In this document: piece by piece, positions 54,205-62,656 of the stretch | Position numbering within the stretch: the first letter of the stretch is position 1 | Layout: each line of letters begins with the position of its first letter | Assembly: GCF_001007875.1 (NCBI RefSeq) | Contig: NZ_CP011412.1 | Coordinates: 2,976,001 to 3,040,000, forward strand | DNA from: Sedimenticola thiotaurini | GTDB taxonomy: Bacteria; Pseudomonadota; Gammaproteobacteria; Chromatiales; Chromatiaceae | Direction: 5' to 3' | DNA: 64,000 nucleotides | Program-made: the position numbers and the translations under genes | Notes under the pieces: generated by a model | What the model was told of the DNA's origin: nothing | The model's input: only the letters and a program-made list of their open reading frames with translations | Databases searched by the model: none

Positions 54205-54255
54205 TCGCGCTCTTTTTTGAAGCGCTAGTATTGTTACTCCGCTGGAGCAAGTCAG

Positions 54256-54684
54256 ATGACGACCGTAAGTGCAAAACCCGCAGAAGTGCGCCGCGACTGG
54301 TTCGTGGTCGACGCCACAGACAAGACCCTGGGCCGTCTCTCAACAGAGATTGCGCGCCGTTTGCGCGGAAAGCATAAACCTGAATATACCCCGCACGTGG
54401 ATACCGGTGACTACATTGTGGTAGTCAATGCGGAAAAGATCCGCGTGACCGGTAATAAGATGAAAGACAAGATGTATCAACATCACACCGGATATATCGG
54501 CAACCTGAAATCCATCAGTCTGGAAAAGCTGCTGGAAAAGGCGCCGGAGCGTGTGATCGAGACCGCAGTCAAGGGCATGTTGCCCAAGAATCCACTGGGT
54601 CGTGCGATGTTCAAGAAGCTTAAGGTCTTTGCCGGCCCCGAGCATGCGCATCAGGCACAGCAGCCCCAGGCACTGGATATCTGA
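54256..54684 (+). CDS. rplM: Ribosomal protein L13
   Basis: The 142-residue large-subunit protein shows [19 protein letters not shown], the [18 protein letters not shown] region and [15 protein letters not shown], all standard for L13. Length equals E. coli L13 (142). First gene of the conserved rplM-rpsI pair; 23 bases separate it from rpsI. Confidence 0.98.
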   Translation: MTTVSAKPAEVRRDWFVVDATDKTLGRLSTEIARRLRGKHKPEYTPHVDTGDYIVVVNAEKIRVTGNKMKDKMYQHHTGYIGNLKSISLEKLLEKAPERVIETAVKGMLPKNPLGRAMFKKLKVFAGPEHAHQAQQPQALDI

Positions 54685-54707
54685 AATCCCTATAACGGAA
54701 CAGAAAA

Positions 54708-55100
54708 ATGGCTCAAACCCAGAATTATGCAACCGGACGTCGTAAAAGCTCTGCTGCTCGCGTCTTCCTGAGTGCCGGCAGCGGCAACATCGTGGTCAAT
54801 GGTCGTCCCCTGGACGAGTACTTTGGCCGTGAAACTGCCCGTATGGTTGTCCGCCAGCCACTGGAAGTGGCTGACCTGTTGAAGAACGTGGACATCAAAG
54901 TGACCGTCAAGGGTGGCGGTACCACCGGACAGGCGGGTGCTATCCGTCACGGCATCGCCCGTGCGCTGTCTGATTACGATGAGGCGCTGCACAGCCCGAT
55001 GCGCCGCGCCGGCTTCCTGACCCGCGATGCCCGCGAGGTGGAGCGTAAGAAAGTTGGTCTGCACAAAGCGCGCAAGCGTCCGCAGTACTCCAAGCGTTAA
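54708..55100 (+). CDS. rpsI: Ribosomal protein S9
   Basis: The 130-residue small-subunit protein begins [15 protein letters not shown] and ends [17 protein letters not shown], the C-terminal tail that reaches the P-site tRNA. Length equals E. coli S9. GGAACAG precedes the ATG. Confidence 0.98.
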   Translation: MAQTQNYATGRRKSSAARVFLSAGSGNIVVNGRPLDEYFGRETARMVVRQPLEVADLLKNVDIKVTVKGGGTTGQAGAIRHGIARALSDYDEALHSPMRRAGFLTRDAREVERKKVGLHKARKRPQYSKR

Positions 55101-55137
55101 GCTGTACCTGGTGCTGCCGCTGGTGGCGCCGGACATT

Positions 55138-55211
55138 TGGGGATTCGTCTAACGGCAGGACTACGGACTCTGACTCCGTCAGTGGAGGTTCGAATCCTCC
55201 ATCCCCAGCCA
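55138..55211 (+). tRNA. tRNA-Gln (CTG anticodon)
   Basis: A 74-base cloverleaf: acceptor TGGGGAT / ATCCCCA with G discriminator and encoded CCA; anticodon stem ACGGA / TCCGT with loop CTCTGAC, anticodon CTG, which reads CAG; T-arm GGAGG-TTCGAAT-CCTCC. The sequence resembles E. coli glnV. It lies 37 bases after rpsI and is followed by a terminator. Confidence 0.95.
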
Positions 55212-55214
55212 TAT

Positions 55215-55307
55215 TGAAACTACCCGCTCCGGCGGGTTTTTTCATGGGCAGTGAAAAAGGTGCTGTATGGAGGGTGAGAAGCTCCACCGAGGTTCGGCGC
55301 GCAGCGC
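55215..55307 (+). repeat. 93-base direct repeat, copy 1
   Basis: It includes the tRNA terminator and the segment GGGCAGTGAAAAAGGTGCTG. It differs from copy 2 at four positions. Confidence 0.85.
55222..55242 (+). terminator. Intrinsic terminator after tRNA-Gln
   Basis: CCCGC / GCGGG stem with a short loop and six Ts, eleven bases past the tRNA. Confidence 0.85.
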
Positions 55308-55536
55308 CACGAGGAGCATAGCGACGAGCCCGGAGGGTGAGGCCGCAGGCCGAATAATCCTCCATCCCCAGACTGGGGCTCTCCGGTCGACCCGTGGACT
55401 GTTGTCCGCTGGCTGAAATATCCCGACTCTGTGTTAAAGATCTTGCCAATAGCTTTGCTATTGCCTTCAATCTTCGCCTTGATTCGGAATATTTCATCCC
55501 ACCGGTCAATGCGCCCAGAGTCAACCGAAGAACCCC

Positions 55537-55629
55537 TGAAACAACCCGCTCTGGCGGGTTTTTTCATGGGCAGTGAAAAAGGTGCTGTATGGAGGGTGAG
55601 AAGCTTCACCGAGGTTCGGCGTGCAGCGC
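55537..55629 (+). repeat. 93-base direct repeat, copy 2
   Basis: Second copy, 322 bases after the first, about 96% identical, including the terminator (55544-55566) although no gene precedes it. Confidence 0.85.
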
Positions 55630-55779
55630 TGTTCCCAAAGGGTGAATAATCCCCCATCCCCGATAAACCGCCCGGGTTTGACGAATCAACTAAATACTCA
55701 AATGGCTGAAATATCTTCTCAGCTTGCCGGGTCTTTTTTAGTGAATCCAATTAACGGTATTAACACTTCAGGAGATCCA

Positions 55780-56151
55780 ATGATGAAAAAATTAACCGCC
55801 ACCACCCTGCTTGTGCTGGGAACTTTTCTGGCATCCGGCGCTACTTTGGCCAGCGGTATCGAAGATCTGAGTCAGGATCTGCTTTATGGCAAAGCGCCCG
55901 CGTCTGCAGTGGATTTTTCCCGACTGCCGGCAACCGCCGCTGGCAAGGCTTTCACCAGCCCCATCAGATCCGGTGGTGTTGAAGAGTTGAAGAGTGATCT
56001 TCTCTATGGGGGTGCATCTTTGTCCCAGGTGGACTTCACCCGAATGCCAGCGACAGCTGCGGGTAGAGAGGCCGCTAGCGCGTCTGCTTCCGCGGGTATT
56101 GATGATCAGCAGCATGATCTGCTCTATCGGGGGGCTGGTCGGATACGCTAA
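55780..56151 (+). CDS. Small secreted protein with DLLYG repeats
   Basis: I do not recognise this 123-residue protein. A signal peptide (KKLTATTLLVLGTFLASGATLAS) precedes two full repeats of about 44 residues and a partial third: GIEDLSQDLLYGKAP..DFSRLPATAAGK, GVEELKSDLLYGGAS..DFTRMPATAAGR and GIDDQQHDLLYRGAG. GGAG lies five bases before ATG 55780 and eight before ATG 55783. A strong terminator follows, so it is a separate transcript. Periplasmic or secreted; function unknown. Confidence 0.8.
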   Translation: MMKKLTATTLLVLGTFLASGATLASGIEDLSQDLLYGKAPASAVDFSRLPATAAGKAFTSPIRSGGVEELKSDLLYGGASLSQVDFTRMPATAAGREAASASASAGIDDQQHDLLYRGAGRIR

Positions 56152-56177
56152 GGCCGCGAATTTCTGATACCTATTTC

Positions 56178-56206
56178 CCGGATGATCTTGGTCATCCGGT
56201 TTTTTT
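56178..56206 (+). terminator. Intrinsic terminator after DLLYG protein gene
   Basis: An 8-bp stem (CCGGATGA / TCATCCGG), six-base loop and seven Ts, 27 bases past the stop. Confidence 0.92.
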
Positions 56207-56506
56207 GTGTCGACAAAAAATGGTGTTCAACCTGATTGGGTGCAATATTCGGCTGGTTTCTCCGGGTGGGCGTGGTTTGAGCAGTACAAAAAAGCGACAT
56301 TCAACAGACAGTCAGCCATTTTTGATCGATCCGGTAGATTCTTCAGATGAAATATGGGCTGTTTGATACTGAAAGTAGATTGTACTGATATTTCCCTAAA
56401 GTACTGTCATTCGGTATTTTTGTCTGCTTAGGAATTAAATAGCGCCTCTAATGTCGTTGTATTTTTACAACAAAACAGGAAACTGTGGTTTTTTTAAAAA
56501 AACAGG
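56207..56506. other. AT-rich gap before the porin
   Basis: No gene seen. A GTTGTA-TTTT-TACAAC hairpin lies near 56460, and ACAG-GAAA-CTGT follows near 56475 with seven Ts after it; these could form a short terminated RNA but the stems are weak. Confidence 0.35.
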
Positions 56507-56535
56507 TTGCAAACCGTTCAGGGGAGTACTAGTAT
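56507..56535 (+). promoter_or_regulatory. Porin promoter candidate
   Basis: TTGCAA (56507-56512), 17 bases, TAGTAT (56530-56535). Transcription would start near 56542, giving a 48-base leader. Confidence 0.5.
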
Positions 56536-56589
56536 CTTCCCCGCACAGCAATTTTCGTATTTTCAATTTCAATTAGCGGGAATCTACTA

Positions 56590-57579
56590 ATGAAAAAACT
56601 TCTTACTATCGCCATCGCCGCTGCTATCGTAGCGCCCATGGCTGCCAGCGCCGAGACCACTCTGTATGGACGTGCTGACGTTGCCGTAGTCAATAACGAC
56701 AGCGACGCCGCCAATGGTGACGTTTGGGACGTGATCACCAACACCAGCCGTATCGGCGTAAAGGGTGGTGAGGATCTGGGTAATGGCATGAAGGCCATCT
56801 TCCAGTTCGAGTGGGCAGTCAACACCTCTGAAGGTGGTGGTCTGACCGGTCCGGCTAACGCTATCGACGGTCGTCTGGGCTTTGTCGGCCTGACCGGTGG
56901 CTTCGGTACCGTGGCTGTTGGTCGCCAGTGGACCCCTTACTACGGTTCTGTGGATAAGACCGATATCTTCAACGTCAACCCTGGTCAGGCTACCATGGGT
57001 GGTCTGGATGCTAGCTCCAACGCTCACTACCTGGGTCTGAGCCGTACCGGCAATGCAGTGGCTTATGTCTCTCCTGACTTCAATGGCTTCAGCGCCAAGG
57101 CAGCCATGATTATGGATGACGGTCGTACTGCTGTTGCTGTCGACCCGAGCGACGGTATCGATGCCTTCAACGTTAGCTTGGACTACAACAACGGTCCGTT
57201 GAGCGTCGGTTTCTCCTACCTGGACGTTGACAACGGTCTTGCTATGGCCGACCGTTGGGGTCTGGCCGGTAGCTACAACTTCGGCAACTTCAAGATCATT
57301 GCTCAGTACGAAGATCTGGATGATCTGCCCAATACCCCTAACACCGGTGCCGACTCCTATGCTATCGCTGGACAGGCCTTCTTCGGTAACAACACCCTGT
57401 ACGCCGTATACGGCGAAAGGGATCTGGATGCCATCAACACCGATCTGTCTAACTGGGGTATCGGTATCCAGCACAACTTCAGCAAGGCTACCCGCATCTA
57501 TGCTGATTACATTCAGCAGGAAACCGCTGCTAACACCGATGCAAGCACCTTTGGTGTGGGCCTGCGTCACGACTTCTAA
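56590..57579 (+). CDS. Gram-negative trimeric porin
   Basis: The 329-residue outer-membrane protein has a signal peptide (1-21, ending ASA), then TTLYGRADVAVV, the porin_4 start. The rest is alternating beta strands (GFVGLTGGFGTVAVGRQWTP) and ends with an aromatic residue (GLRHDF), the BAM recognition signal. Preferred codons and a strong terminator suggest high expression. Substrate range unknown. Confidence 0.93.
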   Translation: MKKLLTIAIAAAIVAPMAASAETTLYGRADVAVVNNDSDAANGDVWDVITNTSRIGVKGGEDLGNGMKAIFQFEWAVNTSEGGGLTGPANAIDGRLGFVGLTGGFGTVAVGRQWTPYYGSVDKTDIFNVNPGQATMGGLDASSNAHYLGLSRTGNAVAYVSPDFNGFSAKAAMIMDDGRTAVAVDPSDGIDAFNVSLDYNNGPLSVGFSYLDVDNGLAMADRWGLAGSYNFGNFKIIAQYEDLDDLPNTPNTGADSYAIAGQAFFGNNTLYAVYGERDLDAINTDLSNWGIGIQHNFSKATRIYADYIQQETAANTDASTFGVGLRHDF

Positions 57580-57613
57580 TCTGATCTCGATCAGTTAGAA
57601 AGCAGTAATAAAG

Positions 57614-57640
57614 AACGGGACCTTCGGGTCCCGTTTTTTT
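57614..57640 (+). terminator. Intrinsic terminator after porin
   Basis: A 9-bp stem (AACGGGACC / GGTCCCGTT) with a TTCG tetraloop and a T-run. Confidence 0.95.
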
Positions 57641-57783
57641 GTGGGCGTAAAAACAACTGTTAAGGGATTTGATTGCTGAATCGCTCCAGTGGATGTGGGG
57701 TGGTTTTTCTTCGAGTCGTATCCTGATTGCTGGCCGTGGGAGGTGTTTGAGTGGCGACTAGGCTTTCTTGGCGGCTATGGATT

Positions 57784-57851
57784 GTAGCTGAAGCAGCTCC
57801 TACGGAGTGTTTTGGCGAGGAATGTTTAGTAGGAGCCGCATCAGTCGACGG
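57784..57851. repeat. Second REP-type inverted repeat
   Basis: GTAGCTGAAGCAGCTCCTACG and, 25 bases on, GTAGGAGCCGCATCAGTCGAC are inverted partners of the GTAGGAGC-type REP found in many gammaproteobacteria. It sits in the convergent porin/rpiA gap. Confidence 0.55.
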
Positions 57852-57871
57852 ATACCATCCGTCTGAGGTGT

Positions 57872-58525
57872 CTACTCGATCACCTTGACCCCTTCCGGGG
57901 ATCCTAGGATCAGCAGATCGGCCGGTCGCAGGGCGAAGATGCCGGTAGTTACCACGCCGGCGATGTTGTTGATCTCCTGCTCCATTTTGACCGGATCCAT
58001 AATGCGCAGGTTGTGCACGTCCAGGATGATATTGCCGTTGTCGGTGATAAAGCCGTCCCGCCACACCGGGGTACCGCCCAGTTTCACCAACTGTCGGGCA
58101 ACGTGGCTGCGGGCCATGGGGATCACCTCCACCGGTAGGGGGAACTCGCCCAGCACATCCACCAGTTTGCTCTCGTCGGCGATACAGATGAACCTTTTAC
58201 TGGCGCCGGCGACGATCTTTTCCCGGGTCAGTGCGCCACCCCCACCCTTGATCAGGTGCAGATGTCGGGTCGATTCATCGGCGCCATCGATGTAGAGTTC
58301 CAGTTCGCCGGTAGCGTTCAGGTCAAGTACCGGGATGCCGTGTCCTTTCAGGCGTTCAGTGGATGCCTCTGAACTGGATACTGCGCCGTCTATGGTCTGT
58401 TTTATCTCCGCCAGTAGATCGATAAAGTGGTTAACCGTGGAGCCGGTTCCAACCCCAATGATGCCGCCCTTGACCTGTTTGACAGCCTCTGCCGCCGCCA
58501 TCCGTTTCAGTTCGTCTTGGTTCAT
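57872..58525 (-). CDS. rpiA: Ribose-5-phosphate isomerase A
   Basis: The 217-residue enzyme interconverts ribose and ribulose 5-phosphates. [16 protein letters not shown] is the phosphate loop, ELYIDGADE holds the catalytic Asp pair, and [14 protein letters not shown] the Lys. Length matches E. coli RpiA (219). It stands alone, divergent from ilvA. Confidence 0.96.
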   Translation of the reverse strand: MNQDELKRMAAAEAVKQVKGGIIGVGTGSTVNHFIDLLAEIKQTIDGAVSSSEASTERLKGHGIPVLDLNATGELELYIDGADESTRHLHLIKGGGGALTREKIVAGASKRFICIADESKLVDVLGEFPLPVEVIPMARSHVARQLVKLGGTPVWRDGFITDNGNIILDVHNLRIMDPVKMEQEINNIAGVVTTGIFALRPADLLILGSPEGVKVIE

Positions 58526-58732
58526 TACCGCTCCTCAATTCCACGTAGCCGACTGGTAATTACTATGGCCGGGTGTTTTATCACAAAATTCGTTCTTTGT
58601 ACCATGATGCTGTCCTTTATCGCAGAAGGATTTCTGTGCTTGGGTATAAGCAAGTTTGATATATTGATGGAGCTATCCGCTGTAAGGTTGATTGCTTAGC
58701 TCCATTACCGTCGGGAAAACACAGGACAGAGT

Positions 58733-60289
58733 ATGCCCCAGAGTTACATCGAGCGAATCCTTCGGGCACAGATATATGACATTGTTCGGGAGACACCCCT
58801 GGATCAGGCGGTTGGATTGTCTGAGCGGTTGAATAATGTGGTGCTCCTGAAGCGGGAGGATCTGCAGCCGGTTTTTTCATTTAAGCTGCGCGGCGCTTAT
58901 AACCGGATACGGGGTCTTTCGGAGAGGGAAAAAGCCGGGGGTGTGATTGCTGCATCGGCCGGAAATCATGCCCAGGGTGTTGCGCTCTCGGCAAAGCACC
59001 TGGGTATCAAGGCGCTGATCGTAATGCCAAAAACCACGCCACTGATTAAAATCCAGGCGGTTAAAGCGCATGGGGCGAAAACGGTTTTATGGGGTGATTC
59101 CTATGACGAAGCCTGTGAGCATGCCCTGCAACTGGCTGCGCAGAAGGGTATGACCTTTGTCCATCCCTTCGATGATCCGGAGGTGATTGCCGGCCAGGGA
59201 ACTATCGCCATGGAACTGTTGCGACAGCACGCTGGTCCACCTCACGCCATCTTTGTGCCGGTCGGTGGTGGCGGCCTGATCAGTGGCATTGCCGCCTACG
59301 TGAAATATGTCTATCCCCAGGTGAAAGTGATCGGTGTGGAGCCGGAGGATGCTCCTACTCTATACACCGCGTTGCAGAAGAAGCGTCGGGTGACCCTTCA
59401 GCAGGTGGGTATTTTTGCCGACGGTGTGGCGGTTAAGCAGATTGGCAAAGAGACTTTTCGGTTGGCGAGGGCGCTGGTGGATGAGGTGCTGCTGGTGTCT
59501 ACTGATGAAATCTGCGCGGCCATAAAGGACCTGTTCGATGATACACGGACAGTGGCTGAGCCGGCCGGGGCGTTGGCGGTTGCCGGGTTAAAGAAGTATG
59601 TGGCCCGGGAAAACCTGGAAGAGCAAAGCCTGATAGCTATTGAGAGTGGCGCCAATATCAATTTTGATCGTCTGCGCCACGTCGCGGAGCGGGCTGAACT
59701 GGGCGAGCAGTGGGAGGTCCTGCTGGCGGTGGAGATACCGGAACAGCCGGGCAGTTTCCTTCGGTTTTGCCGTGCTATCGGCAAGCGTAGTGTTACCGAG
59801 TTTAATTACCGTTATGCCAATTCGGCACAGGCCCATGTATTTGTAGGTATTGAATTGGCGGGTGGTGGCGCGGAACGGGAGCAAGTGCTGCAACAACTCA
59901 CTGAGAAGGGTTACCGGGTGGTGGATCTCACCGACAACGAGACCGCTAAGCTGCATATCCGTTACATGGTTGGCGGCCATTCACCGGGCGTCAATAGTGA
60001 ATCCCTGTTTCGCTTCGAGTTCCCGGAGCGTCCCGGTGCGTTGCTCAATTTTTTGACCGGCATGGGGCAGCGTTGGAATATCTCTCTTTTCCACTACCGC
60101 AATCACGGGGCGGCTTATGGGCGGGTTTTGATGGGGGTGCAGATTGCCCATGGTGACAAGCGTGATTTTCAGGCATTTCTGAAAGAACTCGGTTATCCCT
60201 GGGCCGAGGAGACAGATAACCCGGCCTATCGGCTGTTCGCCTGCGGGGGTGAATGTTCGGATGCGGTGGAGAAGGCCTATCACGGTTGA
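58733..60289 (+). CDS. ilvA: Threonine ammonia-lyase, biosynthetic
   Basis: The 518-residue PLP enzyme deaminates threonine to 2-oxobutyrate for isoleucine. The PLP Lys is in FSFKLRGAYN, the SAGNHAQG motif binds substrate, and the phosphate loop is GGGGLISG. Two C-terminal regulatory domains (about 330-420 and 425-505) mark the long, isoleucine-inhibited type, as in E. coli IlvA (514). AGGA lies before ATG 58733. Confidence 0.96.
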   Translation: MPQSYIERILRAQIYDIVRETPLDQAVGLSERLNNVVLLKREDLQPVFSFKLRGAYNRIRGLSEREKAGGVIAASAGNHAQGVALSAKHLGIKALIVMPKTTPLIKIQAVKAHGAKTVLWGDSYDEACEHALQLAAQKGMTFVHPFDDPEVIAGQGTIAMELLRQHAGPPHAIFVPVGGGGLISGIAAYVKYVYPQVKVIGVEPEDAPTLYTALQKKRRVTLQQVGIFADGVAVKQIGKETFRLARALVDEVLLVSTDEICAAIKDLFDDTRTVAEPAGALAVAGLKKYVARENLEEQSLIAIESGANINFDRLRHVAERAELGEQWEVLLAVEIPEQPGSFLRFCRAIGKRSVTEFNYRYANSAQAHVFVGIELAGGGAEREQVLQQLTEKGYRVVDLTDNETAKLHIRYMVGGHSPGVNSESLFRFEFPERPGALLNFLTGMGQRWNISLFHYRNHGAAYGRVLMGVQIAHGDKRDFQAFLKELGYPWAEETDNPAYRLFACGGECSDAVEKAYHG

Positions 60290-60387
60290 GACGGCAGCAG
60301 TCAGCGACGCGGTCGGATAGTCCGGTGGTCTGTTCCGGTTCAGCCCTGCCGGTTTAAGTTAAGTAACCGGATACCCGCTCCCCGGAT

Positions 60388-60419
60388 AAAAAAGACCCTG
60401 CTTCAGGGCCTTTTTTATT
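60388..60419. terminator. Bidirectional terminator ilvA / histone-like gene
   Basis: CCCTG-CTT-CAGGG core flanked by six As and six Ts. It lies about 100 bases past ilvA and 11 bases past the minus-strand gene. Confidence 0.85.
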
Positions 60420-60429
60420 GGATAACGAT

Positions 60430-60876
60430 TTAACGCTTTGTGGTGGCCTTTTTACGGGGCCGGACCTTTCTGGGACGAAGGGCCGCCTTCTTCTTGGTAA
60501 CTTTCTTTTTGGCGGTGGCTTTTTTCTTAGAGGCGCTCTTTTTAGCAATCTTCTGTTTTGGAGCCGCTTTTTTCTTGGTAACTTTCTTTTTAGCGGCCGT
60601 TTTTTTCTTCGATACCTTTTTCTTCACCACCTTCTTTTTTGCGGCGGCTTTCTTCTTCGCTACTTTTTTCTTTACGACTTTCTTTTTGGCCGCGCTCTTC
60701 TTCTTGGTTACTTTTTTCTTGGCAACCTTCTTTTTAGCGACGGCTTTCTTCTTTGTCACTGCTTTCTTTTTGCTGATGCTCTTTTTGGGGGTAACAGCCT
60801 TTTTGCTGGTGGTTTTTTTTGCAGCTGCGCTCTTCTTTTTTGCAGCCTTCTTTTTGCTGGCTTTTTTGACGGCCAT
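60430..60876 (-). CDS. Lysine-rich histone H1-like protein
   Basis: The 148-residue protein is about half lysine, with most of the rest Ala and Val, built of short KKKxxAKKKV units such as AKKKVTKKKSAAKKKVV. The tail turns Arg-rich (RPRKVRPRKKAT). This resembles eukaryotic H1 tails and bacterial AlgP/HctB-type proteins, so non-specific DNA binding is expected. GGAG stands upstream of ATG 60876. Repeat number probably varies between strains. Confidence 0.88.
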   Translation of the reverse strand: MAVKKASKKKAAKKKSAAAKKTTSKKAVTPKKSISKKKAVTKKKAVAKKKVAKKKVTKKKSAAKKKVVKKKVAKKKAAAKKKVVKKKVSKKKTAAKKKVTKKKAAPKQKIAKKSASKKKATAKKKVTKKKAALRPRKVRPRKKATTKR

Positions 60877-61069
60877 TACGCTCCCTCCGCGATCAGAATG
60901 CAAAAGTCTGTTTTGAGTATAATAAAGTATTCAGAAAAAGCTAGTAAATCACGGATATTTTGGAGTTTTTTGGGCTGTTCAGTAGGGGTGTTCATTGATA
61001 AAGGATGGTGGGTAAACGCTGCTGCTGTTTGTTGCAGTGCGGTTTTTTAGAAGCGGTTTATCTATAGCT

Positions 61070-61657
61070 TCAAAACGCCTGGTAGCCCTGCTCGGTAATA
61101 ATACCGTGCAACGGGACATCCCAAGTCTGTCGCTTGAGTTTTTTTACCCGTTGAAAATCGTGTGCATAACCTATTAAGGTGGGGCGTACCCACCCTTTGT
61201 GCCTACGCTGATAAGCCAGTGTTCGATCATAATAACCGCCACCCATACCCATACGGGTGCCGTCATTGCTGAATGCCACCAACGGCATGATGATCAGATC
61301 CAGACTCCAGGGTGGCACCGGTTTTCTGTGTCGGGTGTCCGGTTCGGCAATGCCGAACCGATTGGGGTGCAGGGAATCGCCGGGGCGGAACTCTGCAAAC
61401 CAGAGGGCATTATATGAACCGGGTCGGAGCACCGGCAGGTAGAGTTGTTTGTTGAGTTTTAGCAACCGCTCGGCCAGCGGCTGAGGATTCAGTTCGCCGT
61501 CGGACGCCAGGTAGAGTGCGATCCGCCGGGAGCGAACCAGATGAATGTTTCTGACGAAATATCTGGCTGCCGATCGGCTGTGCCTGCGCTGCTCCCGGCT
61601 GGAGAGAGTGCGGCGTCTGGCGCGGATAGTTCGGCGAATCTGTTTGAGGTTCTGCAT
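61070..61657 (-). CDS. 5-formyltetrahydrofolate cyclo-ligase
   Basis: The 195-residue enzyme turns 5-formyl-THF into methenyl-THF with ATP. Motifs are KQIRRTIRARRRTLS (ATP Arg/Lys), FAEFRPGDSLHPNRFGIAEP and the MPLVAFSNDGTRMGMGGGYYDRTL phosphate loop (cited in part). ATG 61657 is used; an in-frame TTG at 61705 lies inside the 6S RNA. It is the normal gene downstream of 6S RNA (ygfA in E. coli). Confidence 0.92.
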   Translation of the reverse strand: MQNLKQIRRTIRARRRTLSSREQRRHSRSAARYFVRNIHLVRSRRIALYLASDGELNPQPLAERLLKLNKQLYLPVLRPGSYNALWFAEFRPGDSLHPNRFGIAEPDTRHRKPVPPWSLDLIIMPLVAFSNDGTRMGMGGGYYDRTLAYQRRHKGWVRPTLIGYAHDFQRVKKLKRQTWDVPLHGIITEQGYQAF

Positions 61658-61680
61658 ACACTGTGCGGGAATGAAATAAG

Positions 61681-61865
61681 GTACCCCCCACCTGTGCCGT
61701 AGCAAATCATCGTTCTTGAACCAGTAGGTTCAAGTGGGGACGACAAGGAGGCTTAAGGCTTTCCGCTCGGGGGCGGACATGCACAATGGCACTCCTATTA
61801 AGTCCCCGGGGTAATGAATAGGCTCAAGAAAATACCCGATTCGCTTACAAACACTGCAGGGGATA
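61681..61865 (-). ncRNA. ssrS: 6S RNA
   Basis: The zapA-ygfA gap on the minus strand contains 6S hallmarks: TTGAGCC near the 5' side, AAGCCTTAAGCC after the bulge, and the 3' arm CACTTGAACC-TACT-GGTTCAAG, close to the matching part of E. coli 6S. The ends TATCCCC and GGGGGTA can close the terminal stem. It binds sigma-70 RNA polymerase in stationary phase. The ends are approximate. Confidence 0.85.
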
Positions 61866-61894
61866 CCTGTGTAAACAGGCTAACCCGATTGGGT

Positions 61895-62209
61895 TTAAAG
61901 ATCCAGCTGATTTTCTTTACTAAGAACGGCGTCGATTTTTTGCTGCATATTGCGCAGGCGCTCGTTAACCCCGGTGTTGATCTCCTCTTTTGCCTGCTGC
62001 CTTTCCAGCAGTTCATGGGCCAAATTGAGCGATGCCATGACTGCGATCCGGTCGGTTCCCAATACTTTGCCACTGGAGCGAATTTCGCGCATTTTCTGAT
62101 CCACCAGGCGTGCAGCGGATCTGAGGCTCTCCTCCTCGCTTGGCTGGCAGGCGACTCGATACTCCTTGTCCAGTATGCGCACAATAACGGGGATGCTGTT
62201 TTCGGTCAC
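61895..62209 (-). CDS. zapA: Cell division protein ZapA
   Basis: The 104-residue protein binds and bundles FtsZ. The N-terminal domain has VRILDKEYRVACQPSEEESL and AARLVDQKMREI; the C-terminal coiled coil runs from about residue 65. Length fits ZapA (about 100-109). Start is a GTG at 62209. 6S RNA lies directly downstream, as in E. coli and Pseudomonas. Confidence 0.93.
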   Translation of the reverse strand: MTENSIPVIVRILDKEYRVACQPSEEESLRSAARLVDQKMREIRSSGKVLGTDRIAVMASLNLAHELLERQQAKEEINTGVNERLRNMQQKIDAVLSKENQLDL

Positions 62210-62276
62210 GATTTGTACCCAGTGTTTACAGGTTTTGTAGTTTCGGATAGGAAGTGCGGCGCTGCCTGAATCCCGG

Positions 62277-62507
62277 TCAACCGGTTTCGATGGCCCGCAA
62301 TCGGGAGATCATGGCCTCGACCCGGCTTCTGGCCAGTTCGGTCTTCTCGATCAGTTCTGCCCTCTCCGACATCAACTCCTGCTGCTTACCGCGCAGACTG
62401 CTGTTCTCCTGGCGCAGTCGCTCGACAGTCTGGATCAGTTGATCCACCTGGGATTCAAGCCGCTTCAGGTCCAGTTCTGTGGTGGAGTTGGGGTCGTTCG
62501 CGTTCAT
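62277..62507 (-). CDS. TIGR02449-type coiled-coil protein
   Basis: The 76-residue protein is one coiled coil (LKRLESQVDQLIQTVERLRQ, AELIEKTELARSRVEAMIS) of the small family that sits between ygfB and zapA in Pseudomonas and relatives. A ZapB-like role in division has been suggested by position only. Start is uncertain: ATG 62507, or ATG 62531, which adds eight residues. Confidence 0.82.
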   Translation of the reverse strand: MNANDPNSTTELDLKRLESQVDQLIQTVERLRQENSSLRGKQQELMSERAELIEKTELARSRVEAMISRLRAIETG

Positions 62508-62656
62508 AGGGTCCAATATAGAGTGAGCCATCGTGTCGGTCAACGTTATCCACTGGCATGATACAATGATTAACAGGATATGGAATGAGATATTCCGTGG
62601 CGGGTGACGTTGTTCTGATATTTCGATGTGTCAAGATTCCGTGAGGCAGGTTTCCG

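Larger units (their letters stand above)
55212..55779. other. Duplicated non-coding region after tRNA-Gln
   Basis: This 568-base gap has no convincing gene. It holds two 93-base near-identical copies, two terminators and two copies of a sequence like the tRNA 3' end (TCCTCCATCCCCAG at about 55360 and TCCCCCATCCCCG at about 55647). Confidence 0.7.

Noticed and set aside
55220-55750. 176-codon minus-strand frame over the duplicated tRNA flank
   Set aside because: It spans the terminators and repeats; such frames recur as spurious hypothetical proteins after tRNA genes.
60418-61050. Phe/Leu-rich plus-strand frames opposite the histone-like gene
   Set aside because: They are the reverse of AAG/AAA lysine codons; not membrane proteins.
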